From: Candidatus Tepidiaquacellales bacterium UBA2330
GTDB taxonomy: Bacteria; Bacteroidota; Ignavibacteria; Tepidaquicellales; Tepidaquicellaceae
Direction: 5' to 3'
Assembly (NCBI GenBank): GCA_002344965.1
Contig: DDUU01000022.1
Span: 1-33,761 of the forward strand
DNA length: 33,761 nucleotides
Below, piece by piece: positions 16,922-25,574 of the stretch (positions within the stretch are counted from its first letter, which is position 1; every line of letters begins with the position of its first letter). The position numbers and the translations under genes are program-made. The notes under the pieces are model-generated. The model saw only the letters and a program-made list of their open reading frames with translations. It ran no database searches and was not told where the DNA came from.

Positions 16922-17890
16922 ATGAATAAAGTAAAAATGAAAAAAATTATTTTAATGGTTTTTTCGCTGATGGTTTTTATTTCATCTTGCAGCAAGACAG
17001 GTGAAGAGAAAACTGACACAGGTGAAAATTCAGATCCGCAAAAATTATCTTCCGCCGGAGTAAAAGAAAGCGGAACTGAATTTGACGTTAGATATGAATT
17101 TCCCCGAAAAATTTTTAAAATTGAAAAAGAAGATGTCAACAGTGACGGGAACAGGGAAATTTTCGTCCTGAGCGTCTTGAAAGATACTTCGGATAAGTTC
17201 AGCAGTTACTATAACTTTGATATGGTTGAAGTATTTTCTCTTGACAGGGCAAAGGAAAAATATGTTAAGATTCTGACTGATACAGTTGATTATTCAACGG
17301 AAATTAATTTTAAAAATCTTAGCAACAGCAAAGATAAGCTGATTTTTATAAAAACGAATACAGGCGGAAATGATCCGGTTAATTCTGAAGGAATGTTTGT
17401 ATATCAAATGAAGGATTCTGCAAATATAGAACTGATGAAATATTTCGAAGCCGGCTCTCCGGAAGTTTCTGATTTTGGTAATCAGGGAAACAATGTAATT
17501 GTAGTGAAAGATCAGTTCCTCGGAGTAATGCCGCAGGTAAACGCTGTTAGTTTTGTAAAGGAAATATATACCTTGCAGGATAACAAACTTGTAATAAGCA
17601 ATGAAAAATATCCGGAAGTTTATGATAAAAAAATAAATGAAATAACTGAAGAGTATAATTCTCTGAAAAGAAAAGTTGAAACCGGTATGCAGGCACTGGA
17701 TATGTCATATCCGCTTTACAGGGAAGCGGCAGAGATATTTGTAAATTATTATTACAAAGGAGATACGCAGGGATTAAGAAAATTCTGGGAACAGGAAAAA
17801 GAATCTTTAAAAAGAAATATCCCTCAGGATGAATTTCAGGATCTGAATAATTTTATATCAAAAGCGCTTCCGACAGTCAAAAATGCCTGA
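16922..17890 (+). CDS. Lipoprotein of unknown function with an FG-GAP-like segment
   Basis: A 322-residue lipoprotein. The signal peptide ends in ISSCSKT, with the lipid Cys at 23, followed by a Thr/Glu/Ser linker. EDVNSDGNREIFVLSVL near residue 75 resembles the calcium-binding DxNxDG loop of FG-GAP/VCBS blades; after it come blade-like strands (FDMVEVFSLD, GMFVYQMKD). The C-terminal quarter is helical (EITEEYNSLKRKVETG). I do not recognise a named family. The ATG at 16922 is used; a second ATG at 16937 would shorten the signal peptide by five residues. It overlaps the following glycosyltransferase by 8 bases. Confidence 0.75.
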   Translation: MNKVKMKKIILMVFSLMVFISSCSKTGEEKTDTGENSDPQKLSSAGVKESGTEFDVRYEFPRKIFKIEKEDVNSDGNREIFVLSVLKDTSDKFSSYYNFDMVEVFSLDRAKEKYVKILTDTVDYSTEINFKNLSNSKDKLIFIKTNTGGNDPVNSEGMFVYQMKDSANIELMKYFEAGSPEVSDFGNQGNNVIVVKDQFLGVMPQVNAVSFVKEIYTLQDNKLVISNEKYPEVYDKKINEITEEYNSLKRKVETGMQALDMSYPLYREAAEIFVNYYYKGDTQGLRKFWEQEKESLKRNIPQDEFQDLNNFISKALPTVKNA

Positions 17891-18752
17891 GAATCCTGAA
17901 GTATCAGTTGTAATCGTTACATGGAATAGCGCTGAAGAAATAATGCGGTGCGTAAACTCTGTAATAAAAAATTCAGATGTAAAAACGGAAATAATTGCAG
18001 TTGATAATAATTCATCTGACGATACTAAGGAAAAACTTGAGGAGTTAAAAAATCAAAATGATAATAAATTAATCCTGATTTTTAACTCTGACAACAGAGG
18101 TTATACAAAAGCATGCAATCAGGGAATGAAGATCGCCAAAGGAGAATATATATTTTTGCTAAACCCTGACACTGAATTGACTGACGGTTCATTAGATATA
18201 TTAACTTCAAAATTAAATTTAAATAAATCATACGGAGCTGTCGCGCCGAAACTTCTGAATGAGGACGGCACTATTCAGAAGTCCTGCAGGAATTTCCCGG
18301 AATATCGGGATATGTTTTTTGAAATGACACTGCTCTCCAGAATTTTTCCGCGAAGCAAAATATTCAGCAGATGGAAAATGAATTATTTTGATCACGATTC
18401 GGAAAGAGAAGTCGATCAGCCAATGGCTGCGGCTTTACTACTTAAAAAAAGCGCAGCAGAGGAAATTGGTTTTTTTGACAGTAGATTCAGAATGTTTTTC
18501 AATGATGTGGATATCTGTAAAAAATTAAGTCATCACGGATATAAAATAATATTTTGTCCGGATGCTAAAGTTATTCATAAAAAGGGAGTAAGCATATATA
18601 AAGACAGGGCAAATATGATCCGGATTTGGAATACCGATTGCGCGGAATATTTCAATAAACATCATAAAAATTATATACTGCAGGTTCTGCTTTCGGCAGG
18701 CCTGAAACTGACTGGAATAGTTAGAATTTTATTATATAAATTAAAAAAATGA
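17883..18752 (+). CDS. Glycosyltransferase family 2 (rhamnosyltransferase-like)
   Basis: A GT2 (GT-A fold) inverting glycosyltransferase, 289 residues, of the WbbL/dTDP-rhamnosyltransferase-like branch that adds sugars to lipid-linked or cell-surface glycans. N-terminal motifs VSVVIVTWNSAEEI and IIAVDNNSSDDTKE bind the nucleotide; FLLNPDTEL contains the metal-binding DxD-like site; DQPMAAALLLKKSAAEEIGFFDSRFRMFFNDVDICKK is the acceptor and catalytic region with the conserved ND-D-C, followed by PDAKVIHKKG. A hydrophobic helix at the C-terminus (LQVLLSAGLKLTGIVRILL) may touch the membrane. The start overlaps the preceding lipoprotein gene by 8 bases. Confidence 0.9.
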   Translation: MPENPEVSVVIVTWNSAEEIMRCVNSVIKNSDVKTEIIAVDNNSSDDTKEKLEELKNQNDNKLILIFNSDNRGYTKACNQGMKIAKGEYIFLLNPDTELTDGSLDILTSKLNLNKSYGAVAPKLLNEDGTIQKSCRNFPEYRDMFFEMTLLSRIFPRSKIFSRWKMNYFDHDSEREVDQPMAAALLLKKSAAEEIGFFDSRFRMFFNDVDICKKLSHHGYKIIFCPDAKVIHKKGVSIYKDRANMIRIWNTDCAEYFNKHHKNYILQVLLSAGLKLTGIVRILLYKLKK

Positions 18753-19588
18753 AAGCAGCCGTAGCGCAGATTACTTCCGTAATTGGTGATCTACAGAAAA
18801 ACATCAAGCATCATCTTGATTATTGTGATGAAGCGATAAAGAAAAATGCAGACATCATTGTATTCCCCGAACTTTCTCTGACGGGATATTCTCTTAAAGA
18901 CCTGAATTATGTGATTTCTTTAAATCTGAAAGATACAAAATTGTTAAATGAGCTGAAAAAAAAGAGCAATAAAATTTCGATTGTATGCGGACTTGCTGAA
19001 GAGGGAGACGATTTCGGAATTTATAATACAGGAATTTTTATTTCAGACGGTAAAATTGAATTTTCTCACAGAAAAATTTATCCTCCCACTTACGGACTGT
19101 TTGAGGAATTCAGATATTTCTCGAGAGGAAATCAATGCAAAGCGCATGAAACAAAATTTGGTAAACTGGGGTTACTTGTATGCGAAGATATGTGGCATAT
19201 GTCACTTCCTTATACATTAGCTTATGACGGCGCGAAAATACTGATTGGAATTGCAGCATCTCCGACGAGACTGGCAGCGGATCACGAAGGATTTAAAAAC
19301 TATGAGATAAATTCCGAACATCACAGGACATTTGCAAGAATGCTTTCCGGTTATTTTCTGTTTTCAAACAGAGTCGGATTTGAAGACGGTATTAATTTCT
19401 GGGGAGGAAGCGAAATTGTGGATCCTTTTGGTAATGTAATATCTGCAGCTAAATTGTTTGAGGAAGATATAGTTTATGGTGAAATAGATATGGAGGAAGT
19501 AAAAAGAGCAAGACATCAGGCAAGGCATTTTCTTGATGAAGATCTTGATCTGACAATTAAAAATCTCAAAAAAATCAGTAAGCCCTGA
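18749..19588 (+). CDS. Nitrilase-superfamily carbon-nitrogen hydrolase (amidase)
   Basis: A 279-residue CN hydrolase. The Glu-Lys-Cys catalytic triad is visible: E41 in IIVFPELSLTGYS, K109 in FSHRKIYPPTYG and C145 in LLVCEDMWH. The motifs VCEDMWHMSLP and the following LAYDGAKILIGIAASP match the glutaminase domain of glutamine-dependent NAD synthetase (NadE) and its stand-alone relatives. nadB lies 1.9 kb upstream, so a role in NAD synthesis is possible, but no NadE synthetase domain is attached and general amide hydrolysis cannot be excluded. It overlaps the glycosyltransferase by ATGA. Confidence 0.85.
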   Translation: MKAAVAQITSVIGDLQKNIKHHLDYCDEAIKKNADIIVFPELSLTGYSLKDLNYVISLNLKDTKLLNELKKKSNKISIVCGLAEEGDDFGIYNTGIFISDGKIEFSHRKIYPPTYGLFEEFRYFSRGNQCKAHETKFGKLGLLVCEDMWHMSLPYTLAYDGAKILIGIAASPTRLAADHEGFKNYEINSEHHRTFARMLSGYFLFSNRVGFEDGINFWGGSEIVDPFGNVISAAKLFEEDIVYGEIDMEEVKRARHQARHFLDEDLDLTIKNLKKISKP

Positions 19589-19639
19589 AAAATTGAATTT
19601 TAAAAAGTTTTAAAATTAAGTATTTTTCCAGTTCAAAAA

Positions 19640-20677
19640 ATGATAACATTAACAGACAGAGAAAAAGAAGTTTTGAGATATGTTGTGGATAATTTTATCC
19701 AGAGCGCAGCTCCGGTTGGATCCCGAAGCGTTTCAAAAAAGACTGATTTGAATCTTTCTTCGGCGACTATAAGAAATGTCATGAGCGATCTTGAGGAAAT
19801 GGAATTTTTAGATACCCCTCATACATCTGCCGGAAGGATTCCAACTGATAAAGGTTACCGTTATTATGTTGATATGCTTATGAATCATGAAAATATTTCA
19901 AAAAAGGATGTTTATTTATTTAAAGAGTTTTTTAATGATAAGAATCTGAACTTTCTGGATAGTCAGGACATTTTTAACGAAACCTCCAGGCTGCTTGGTA
20001 AAATAACCCGTTTGCTTTCTGTGGTTTCTCAGCCGAATATTTCAAAAGGAGTATTCGAAAAACTGGAATTTGTCAGTGTAGCTTCGGATAAAATTCTGGT
20101 AGTGCTGAAAATAAAATCGGGTATTTTAAAAACTGTTATTATGGAAATTACCAGCGAAATACCTAAGTCAAAACTGGAGAAACTTTCAACATATATTAAT
20201 GAAAAATTAAGCGGTCTTACTCTTGAGCTTATCAGAAATACTTATGTCGAAAGAATAGGTGAATACAGGCATAAAGAACCGGAGCTTATACAGTCTTTTA
20301 TCGATTCATTTGAAAAACTTTATGCAGATGAAGAAAGCTGCAATAAAATTTATATCGGGGGAACAGGAGATCTGATAATGCAGCCGGAATTTGAAGATCC
20401 GAAAAATTTTAAAGAAATTATTAATCTTGCTGAAGACAAAAATCTGGTAATACATATTTTTGATAAAGATATGTCCGTAGAAAATAAAGTCCAGATTTCA
20501 ATCGGTGAAGAGAATAAAGATGCTAAATTAAAAAATTACAGTGTGATAACCACTTCATATAATTTAGGCGGTGTAAAAGGTAATATAGGAGTGATCGGTC
20601 CTAAGAGAATGAATTACGCAAAAATGGTCTCGCTGCTGGAATACACATCAAAATTAATTAATGATAAATCAATATAA
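19640..20677 (+). CDS. hrcA: Heat-inducible transcription repressor HrcA
   Basis: Repressor of class I heat-shock genes, 345 residues, full length. The N-terminal winged helix has LTDREKEVLRYVVDNFIQSAAPVGSRSVS and LSSATIRNVMSDLEEMEFLDTPHTSAGRIPTDKGYRYYVD, both diagnostic of HrcA; the C-terminal GAF-like domain ends with SVITTSYNLGGVKGNIGVIGPKRMNYAKMV. The ATG at 19640 is 51 bases after the amidase gene. No CIRCE inverted repeat (TTAGCACTC-N9-GAGTGCTAA) is visible in that gap or elsewhere in the window, so self-regulation is not evident. grpE starts 19 bases after its stop codon. Confidence 0.96.
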   Translation: MITLTDREKEVLRYVVDNFIQSAAPVGSRSVSKKTDLNLSSATIRNVMSDLEEMEFLDTPHTSAGRIPTDKGYRYYVDMLMNHENISKKDVYLFKEFFNDKNLNFLDSQDIFNETSRLLGKITRLLSVVSQPNISKGVFEKLEFVSVASDKILVVLKIKSGILKTVIMEITSEIPKSKLEKLSTYINEKLSGLTLELIRNTYVERIGEYRHKEPELIQSFIDSFEKLYADEESCNKIYIGGTGDLIMQPEFEDPKNFKEIINLAEDKNLVIHIFDKDMSVENKVQISIGEENKDAKLKNYSVITTSYNLGGVKGNIGVIGPKRMNYAKMVSLLEYTSKLINDKSI

Positions 20678-20696
20678 CCCAATTTTAAAAAAAATT

Positions 20697-21269
20697 ATGA
20701 CCAATAAAAATAAACATAATGTAAAAATTAAAGATGCGAAAGCGGATCACGGCTTAAAGGAAAATGAAAAGACGGATTCGGATGAGGATGTAATACAAAA
20801 TAATTCTTCTGATGGAATCTCAGCTGAAGCTGAGATAACAAAGCTGAAGGACACTCTGCTTAGAAAAGCAGCTGAGTTTGAAAATTATAAAAGAAGAACT
20901 GAATCTGAAATTTCAAATTATATAAAATACGCTTCTGAAAATTTAATCAGTGAACTCTTGCCGGTATATGATGATCTGGGAAGGTCCATTGATTCTATTA
21001 ACAGAGGAGAAACAAAAGATTTCGAAACACTTAAAAAAGGAGTAATCCTGATCTATGAAAAATTCAAAGGAGTAATGGAAAGAGAAGGTCTGAAAGAAAT
21101 AAATTCTCTCGGTAAAGAATTTGATGTGGATCTGAACTCAGCGATGATGCAGATACCGAAAGATGATGTAAAACCGAATACTGTGCTGGAAGTGATTGAG
21201 AAAGGTTATAAATTAAAAGACAAAGTTATCAGACATGAAAAAGTACTGGTATCAAGCGAACCAAACTAA
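20697..21269 (+). CDS. grpE: Nucleotide exchange factor GrpE
   Basis: Co-chaperone that releases ADP from DnaK. 190 residues when started at the ATG at 20697. A longer frame from 20661 overlaps hrcA and adds a 12-residue unconserved head, so I prefer 20697. The N-terminal tail is charged and disordered; then comes the long coiled-coil with LLRKAAEFENYKRRTESEI, the hinge LPVYDDLGRSID, and the beta-domain with FDVDLNSAMMQIPKD and VLEVIEKGYKLKDKVIRHEKVLVS, typical of GrpE. dnaJ starts 17 bases downstream. dnaK is not in the window. Confidence 0.95.
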   Translation: MTNKNKHNVKIKDAKADHGLKENEKTDSDEDVIQNNSSDGISAEAEITKLKDTLLRKAAEFENYKRRTESEISNYIKYASENLISELLPVYDDLGRSIDSINRGETKDFETLKKGVILIYEKFKGVMEREGLKEINSLGKEFDVDLNSAMMQIPKDDVKPNTVLEVIEKGYKLKDKVIRHEKVLVSSEPN

Positions 21270-21286
21270 AAAGGAATAATTAAAAA

Positions 21287-22495
21287 ATGACAAAAAGAGA
21301 TTATTACGAAATATTATCCGTCAGCAGAACTTCAACAACGGATGAAATAAAAACTTCTTACAGAAAGCTTGCAATGAAATACCACCCTGATAAAAATCCG
21401 GGAGACAGTGAAGCTGAGGAAAAATTTAAAGAGCTTGCAGAAGCTTATGAAGTTTTGTCAAGTCCGGAAAAGCGGCAGAGGTATGATCAGTTCGGACATC
21501 AGGGAGTTAACGGCGGCGGATATCAGGGGTTCAGCAATATCAACGATATATTTTCACAGTTTGGTGATATCTTTGGCGGCGGCAGAGGCGGCAGTATATT
21601 TGATGAATTTTTCGGCGGGGGATCAAGAAACGCCGGAAGACAGAGCAATAACAGAGGAAGCGATCTGAAAATAACTTTGAAACTTACTCTTGAAGAAATT
21701 GCCGAAGGTGTAGAAAAAACAGTAAACATAAAAAAATTAAAAGCATGCACGTCGTGTCAGGGCACCGGTGCGAAAAGCGGGAGCGGATATTCCAATTGCT
21801 CGCACTGCAGCGGAACAGGTGAAGTCAGACATATCTCAAGATCAATTTTCGGACAGATAGTAAACGTGAGTATGTGCAGTTACTGCAACGGCGAGGGTAA
21901 GATTATAAAAGAAAAATGTCATGACTGCAGAGGAGAAGGACTTGTTAAATCTGAAGTTAAAATTAAAATAAATGTACCTGCCGGTGTGCAGCAGGGTAAT
22001 TATATCCCGCTGAGAGGTCAGGGTAACGCCGGAAAGAGAGGCGGACAAAGCGGTGATCTGCTTGCATTTATTGAAGAAGAACAGCATAAATATTTTATAA
22101 GAGATGAAGATGATATTTTTTACGATCTTGAAGTCAGTTTAATCGATGCTATAACCGGTGCTGATGTAGTGGTCCCGACACTTGGAGGGAAAGCAAAGCT
22201 TAGCGTGGAACCCGGCACTAAATCAGGAAGTCTGCTGAGAATGAAAAATAAAGGAATCAAATCTCTTGACGGTTACAGCAGAGGTGATCAGATCATCAGA
22301 GTTAATATTCATATTCCGAAAAAAATAAGTTCGGAAGAAAAGAAACTTCTGATGGAATTAAGCAAGCATGAAAATTTCAAGCCACGGTCAGAAAAATTTA
22401 ACGACGAAGATAATAATTCAGGCAAAGACAAAAAAACTTCCGGTAAAAAATCCAAAAAAGAAGACAAAGGATTTTTCAAGACCGTCTTTAGTTAG
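21287..22495 (+). CDS. dnaJ: Chaperone protein DnaJ
   Basis: Type I J-protein, 402 residues, with all domains. J domain with the HPD signature at 33-35; a Gly/Phe-rich linker (GGGYQGFSNINDIFSQFGDIFGG); a zinc-finger domain with four CxxCxGxG-type repeats (CTSCQGTGAKSG, CSHCSGTGEV, CSYCNGEGK, CHDCRGEGLV); then the substrate-binding domains (GVQQGNYIPLRGQGNAG). Odd is the C-terminal Lys/Ser/Asp-rich tail of about 30 residues ending in GFFKTVFS, longer than usual. It has an AGGA motif about 13 bases upstream. It is the last gene of the chaperone unit and is followed by a strong terminator. Confidence 0.96.
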   Translation: MTKRDYYEILSVSRTSTTDEIKTSYRKLAMKYHPDKNPGDSEAEEKFKELAEAYEVLSSPEKRQRYDQFGHQGVNGGGYQGFSNINDIFSQFGDIFGGGRGGSIFDEFFGGGSRNAGRQSNNRGSDLKITLKLTLEEIAEGVEKTVNIKKLKACTSCQGTGAKSGSGYSNCSHCSGTGEVRHISRSIFGQIVNVSMCSYCNGEGKIIKEKCHDCRGEGLVKSEVKIKINVPAGVQQGNYIPLRGQGNAGKRGGQSGDLLAFIEEEQHKYFIRDEDDIFYDLEVSLIDAITGADVVVPTLGGKAKLSVEPGTKSGSLLRMKNKGIKSLDGYSRGDQIIRVNIHIPKKISSEEKKLLMELSKHENFKPRSEKFNDEDNNSGKDKKTSGKKSKKEDKGFFKTVFS

Positions 22496-22517
22496 AATAT
22501 TTATAAGGTTAATATTT

Positions 22518-22554
22518 AACGCACTAAGGAGTTAATCTCTTTAGTGCGTTTTTT
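22518..22554 (+). terminator. Strong terminator after dnaJ
   Basis: A 14-bp stem, AACGCACTAAGGAG (22518-22531) with CTCTTTAGTGCGTT (22537-22550) and loop TTAAT, one G-T pair, followed by TTTTG. It closes the lipoprotein-to-dnaJ run. The 214 bases from here to the next ATG hold promoter elements only; I see no gene in them. Confidence 0.9.
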
Positions 22555-22703
22555 GTTGATTCATAAAGTTAAAAACCGGATTTATTAAACTGGGAGCAAT
22601 TCGCTTCATTATTATTCCGCTGTTTAAAAAATATTCTTCAAAAAAATTTTTATATCAGCCGGCTGAAGTCACTTTACAATTTGGTAATGATATAATAATG
22701 TTG

Positions 22704-22748
22704 TTTACAATAAATTTACCTGCTCTTGAAAAGGATTGCTTAGATTTG
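22704..22748 (+). promoter_or_regulatory. Candidate promoter and upstream direct repeats of the TonB receptor
   Basis: TAGATTTG at 22741-22748 is a perfect TAnnTTTG box about 21 bases before the chosen ATG at 22769. No good TTTG lies at the usual distance. Instead TTTACA at 22704-22709 and TTTACC at 22715-22720 are 11 bases apart in direct repeat (one helical turn), with another TTTACA at 22673. That layout resembles an activator site such as a Pho box. The same TTTACA lies exactly 37 bases upstream of the box at 28264. Confidence 0.5.
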
Positions 22749-22768
22749 GTCATAATTTAAATCAGAAA

Positions 22769-25543
22769 ATGACCATATACATAAAGCTTTTTATAACCTG
22801 CCTGTTTTTTCTATACACTTCAGATATATATTCTCAGTCAATTTCCGGAAAAGTTTCGGATTTTTCAAATTCAGATCCTCTTATAGGCGCTGTAGTAAAG
22901 ATTTCCGGCACTAGCATTGGCACTCTGACAGACTATGACGGAACATATCTTCTGGAATCTCTTTCTCCCGGTAATTACGAGCTTGAAATTTCATACATCG
23001 GATATACAACTTTAAAAATCAAAAATGCATCGGTTGCCAAAGGTGAGAACAAGGTAATAAACGTAACGCTTAAAGTTGACGGACTAACAACTGAGGAAAT
23101 AACTGTCGAATCCTCACCGACTTTATCAAATGAGCAGTCACTTTTGACTGAGCAGAAAAATTCATCGAAGATACAGGACGGAATAAGTGAGCAGCAGATC
23201 AAAAGAGCGCCGGATGCTTCAGCATCCGATGTCCTGAAAAGAGTGATTGGAGTGAATATAGTTGATAACAAATATGTATTCATCAGAGGAACTTCCGAAA
23301 GATACAATAATACCACATTAAACGGAGTAGAGGTGCCGAGTACAGAAGCAGACAAAAAATCTTTTTCCTTTGACCTCTTCCCTTCAAAACTTCTTGAAAA
23401 TATTATCATTGCAAAATCATTTACGCCGGACCTTCCCGGTAATTTTTCAGGAGGACTTGTTCAGTTAAATACAAAGGATTTCGTTGATCAGATGATAATA
23501 AATTTTGAAACAGGCGGATCTTATCTAAACGGAACCACTTCCAAAGGAAATTATTACAGCTATAATGCAGGACAGGAAAAGTTACTTTTTTTTAATTCCG
23601 GAATAGATGACGGGGGCAGAAGCATTCCTTCAAATTTCCCTTCGGAAAAATTCACAGGAAAAAATAATTACGGGAAAACATTAAGGAATAACTGGATGCA
23701 GGAAAACAGGAAAGCGCCTGTTAACGGCGGGTTCCAGTTGTCACTTGGAAACAGATTTAATATTGCGGACAATCCGCTCGGCGTATTGTTTTCATACACT
23801 TACAGAAACGGATTTGAAAATTCTGATATTCAGAGAAATGAATATAATTCAGATACTACTACTCTGATAAATTACAAAGGCAGATCTTCCAAATACACCG
23901 TATTGAACGGCGGTCTGTTTAATTTGAATTATAAAGCAGGAAATAACAACAAATTCAGTTTTAAGAATACATATTCAATTAATTCCGAAGATTATACTCA
24001 GTTTTATGAAGGACAATATAAAGTTGTAGCAGATTATGACAGGAAATTATACGGCACTGAATTTATAGAAAGAAGTCTCCTCTCATCTCAGATCTCGGGA
24101 AGTCATTATATAAGCAATTTGTCTTCACTTAATATTAACTGGAACGCATCTTATTCCGAATCGGACAGGAACGAACCGGATACAAAAACTACATTTTATC
24201 AGAGAGAGCTCGGAACTGAAGATCCCTTTTTTACTCCGCTTACTACCATACCTTCGGCAAATGTAGGTCAGAGATTTTATTCGAAATTAAAAGACATCAA
24301 AAGGAATTTCGGTACTGATTTCGAAATGAAATTTTTAAAGACAGGAAAGAGAAATTTTTCAAAAATAAAATTAGGAACATTTGCTGTCGGGACTGACAGA
24401 AATTTTGAAGCCAGAAATTTTGCTCCTGCAAACGCCGGATCTTTTATGATAGGATTCGAACCGCTCGAAACTATTTTCGGAGAACAAAACATTGATTCAA
24501 CAAAACTATACTATGTTGAGATAACTGATAAGAGTGACAAGTATGCAGCAGTTGAAAATCTTTACGCCGGATATTTAATGTTTGACATTCCTCTTGACAG
24601 ACTGAGAGTGATTGCAGGGCTAAGATACGAATACAATGAGCAGAAGCTGAACGGATTTATAAGGCAGACAGGTGAGCCAATAAATGTAAATCACAGGAAT
24701 AATGATTATCTGCCTTCAGTTAATCTTACTTATTCTCTGAATGACAAATCAAACATCAGAATTTCAGCGTCTCAGACAGTATCAAGACCTGAGCTGAGAG
24801 AGATCGCTCCGTTTGCATTTATTGATTTTACTACGGAAGGGCAACTTGCCGGTAATCCCGAACTTGAGGAAAGTCTTATACAGAATTATGATGTCAGATA
24901 TGAAATGTTTCCTGATGCCGGTGAGATAATTTCACTAAGTCTTTTTTACAAACATTTTAACCAGCCGATTGAGAAAATAATCGTGCCGACGCTTCAGATT
25001 CCAATCCCGTCTTATACTTTTGGAAATGCAAAAGAAGGTGCTGTAAATTACGGACTTGAGATCGAACTCAGAAAAAAATTAGGATTTATAAGCAGATCAT
25101 TAAATAATTTGACATTTAATGCAAATCTATCGCTTGTAAATTCAAAAGTAAATCTTGAAGGACTGCAGACTGCGGTTTCTGAAAAGGAAAGAAGACTGCA
25201 GGGACAGTCTCCATACACTATAAATACCGGATTATTTTATGATAATTACGAACTCGGAATAAGCGCAAACCTTCTGTATAACAGATTCGGTGATAAAATT
25301 TCAGAGGTTGGAAGAAGCGGATTTTATGATGTAATGGAAAAAGGCAGAGACCAGCTCGATCTGAGTATTTCAAAAACTTTTTTTGAGAATTTTGAAGCAA
25401 AGTTTGCTGTGAAGGATCTTTTTAATCAGGATAAAATATACACACAGAAATTTATTATAAACGGAAATCAGGAAGTCGAAAAAGAAGTGAGAAGATACAG
25501 CTCAGGTTCAAGCATTGGATTTACACTTTCTTACAAGTACTAA
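22769..25543 (+). CDS. TonB-dependent outer-membrane receptor (no SusD partner)
   Basis: A 924-residue outer-membrane transporter driven by TonB. I use the ATG at 22769, because the longer frame from 22736 would begin before and run through the promoter box. Signal peptide MTIYIKLFITCLFFLYTSD; a carboxypeptidase-regulatory-like domain with SISGKVSDFSNSDPLIGAVVKI and LESLSPGNYELEISYIGYTTL; a plug with ISEQQIKRAPDASASDVLKRV and IRGTSERYNNTTLNGVEVP, FSFDLFPSKLLENIIIAKSFTPD; a beta-barrel ending in GFTLSYKY. No SusD-like lipoprotein follows, unlike glycan-uptake loci. The next gene is the beta-helix T9SS protein 31 bases on, probably in the same transcript. Substrate unknown. Confidence 0.92.
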   Translation: MTIYIKLFITCLFFLYTSDIYSQSISGKVSDFSNSDPLIGAVVKISGTSIGTLTDYDGTYLLESLSPGNYELEISYIGYTTLKIKNASVAKGENKVINVTLKVDGLTTEEITVESSPTLSNEQSLLTEQKNSSKIQDGISEQQIKRAPDASASDVLKRVIGVNIVDNKYVFIRGTSERYNNTTLNGVEVPSTEADKKSFSFDLFPSKLLENIIIAKSFTPDLPGNFSGGLVQLNTKDFVDQMIINFETGGSYLNGTTSKGNYYSYNAGQEKLLFFNSGIDDGGRSIPSNFPSEKFTGKNNYGKTLRNNWMQENRKAPVNGGFQLSLGNRFNIADNPLGVLFSYTYRNGFENSDIQRNEYNSDTTTLINYKGRSSKYTVLNGGLFNLNYKAGNNNKFSFKNTYSINSEDYTQFYEGQYKVVADYDRKLYGTEFIERSLLSSQISGSHYISNLSSLNINWNASYSESDRNEPDTKTTFYQRELGTEDPFFTPLTTIPSANVGQRFYSKLKDIKRNFGTDFEMKFLKTGKRNFSKIKLGTFAVGTDRNFEARNFAPANAGSFMIGFEPLETIFGEQNIDSTKLYYVEITDKSDKYAAVENLYAGYLMFDIPLDRLRVIAGLRYEYNEQKLNGFIRQTGEPINVNHRNNDYLPSVNLTYSLNDKSNIRISASQTVSRPELREIAPFAFIDFTTEGQLAGNPELEESLIQNYDVRYEMFPDAGEIISLSLFYKHFNQPIEKIIVPTLQIPIPSYTFGNAKEGAVNYGLEIELRKKLGFISRSLNNLTFNANLSLVNSKVNLEGLQTAVSEKERRLQGQSPYTINTGLFYDNYELGISANLLYNRFGDKISEVGRSGFYDVMEKGRDQLDLSISKTFFENFEAKFAVKDLFNQDKIYTQKFIINGNQEVEKEVRRYSSGSSIGFTLSYKY

Positions 25544-25574
25544 AAATAAAAAATCTATTAACTAAAATATAAAA

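Noticed and set aside
19589..19639. CIRCE element upstream of hrcA
   Set aside because: No TTAGCACTC/GAGTGCTAA pair exists in the gap; the sequence is simply A/T-rich.
22736..22768. Longer start of the TonB receptor at 22736
   Set aside because: It would begin upstream of the predicted transcription start; the peptide before MTIYIKLF does not look like part of a signal peptide.
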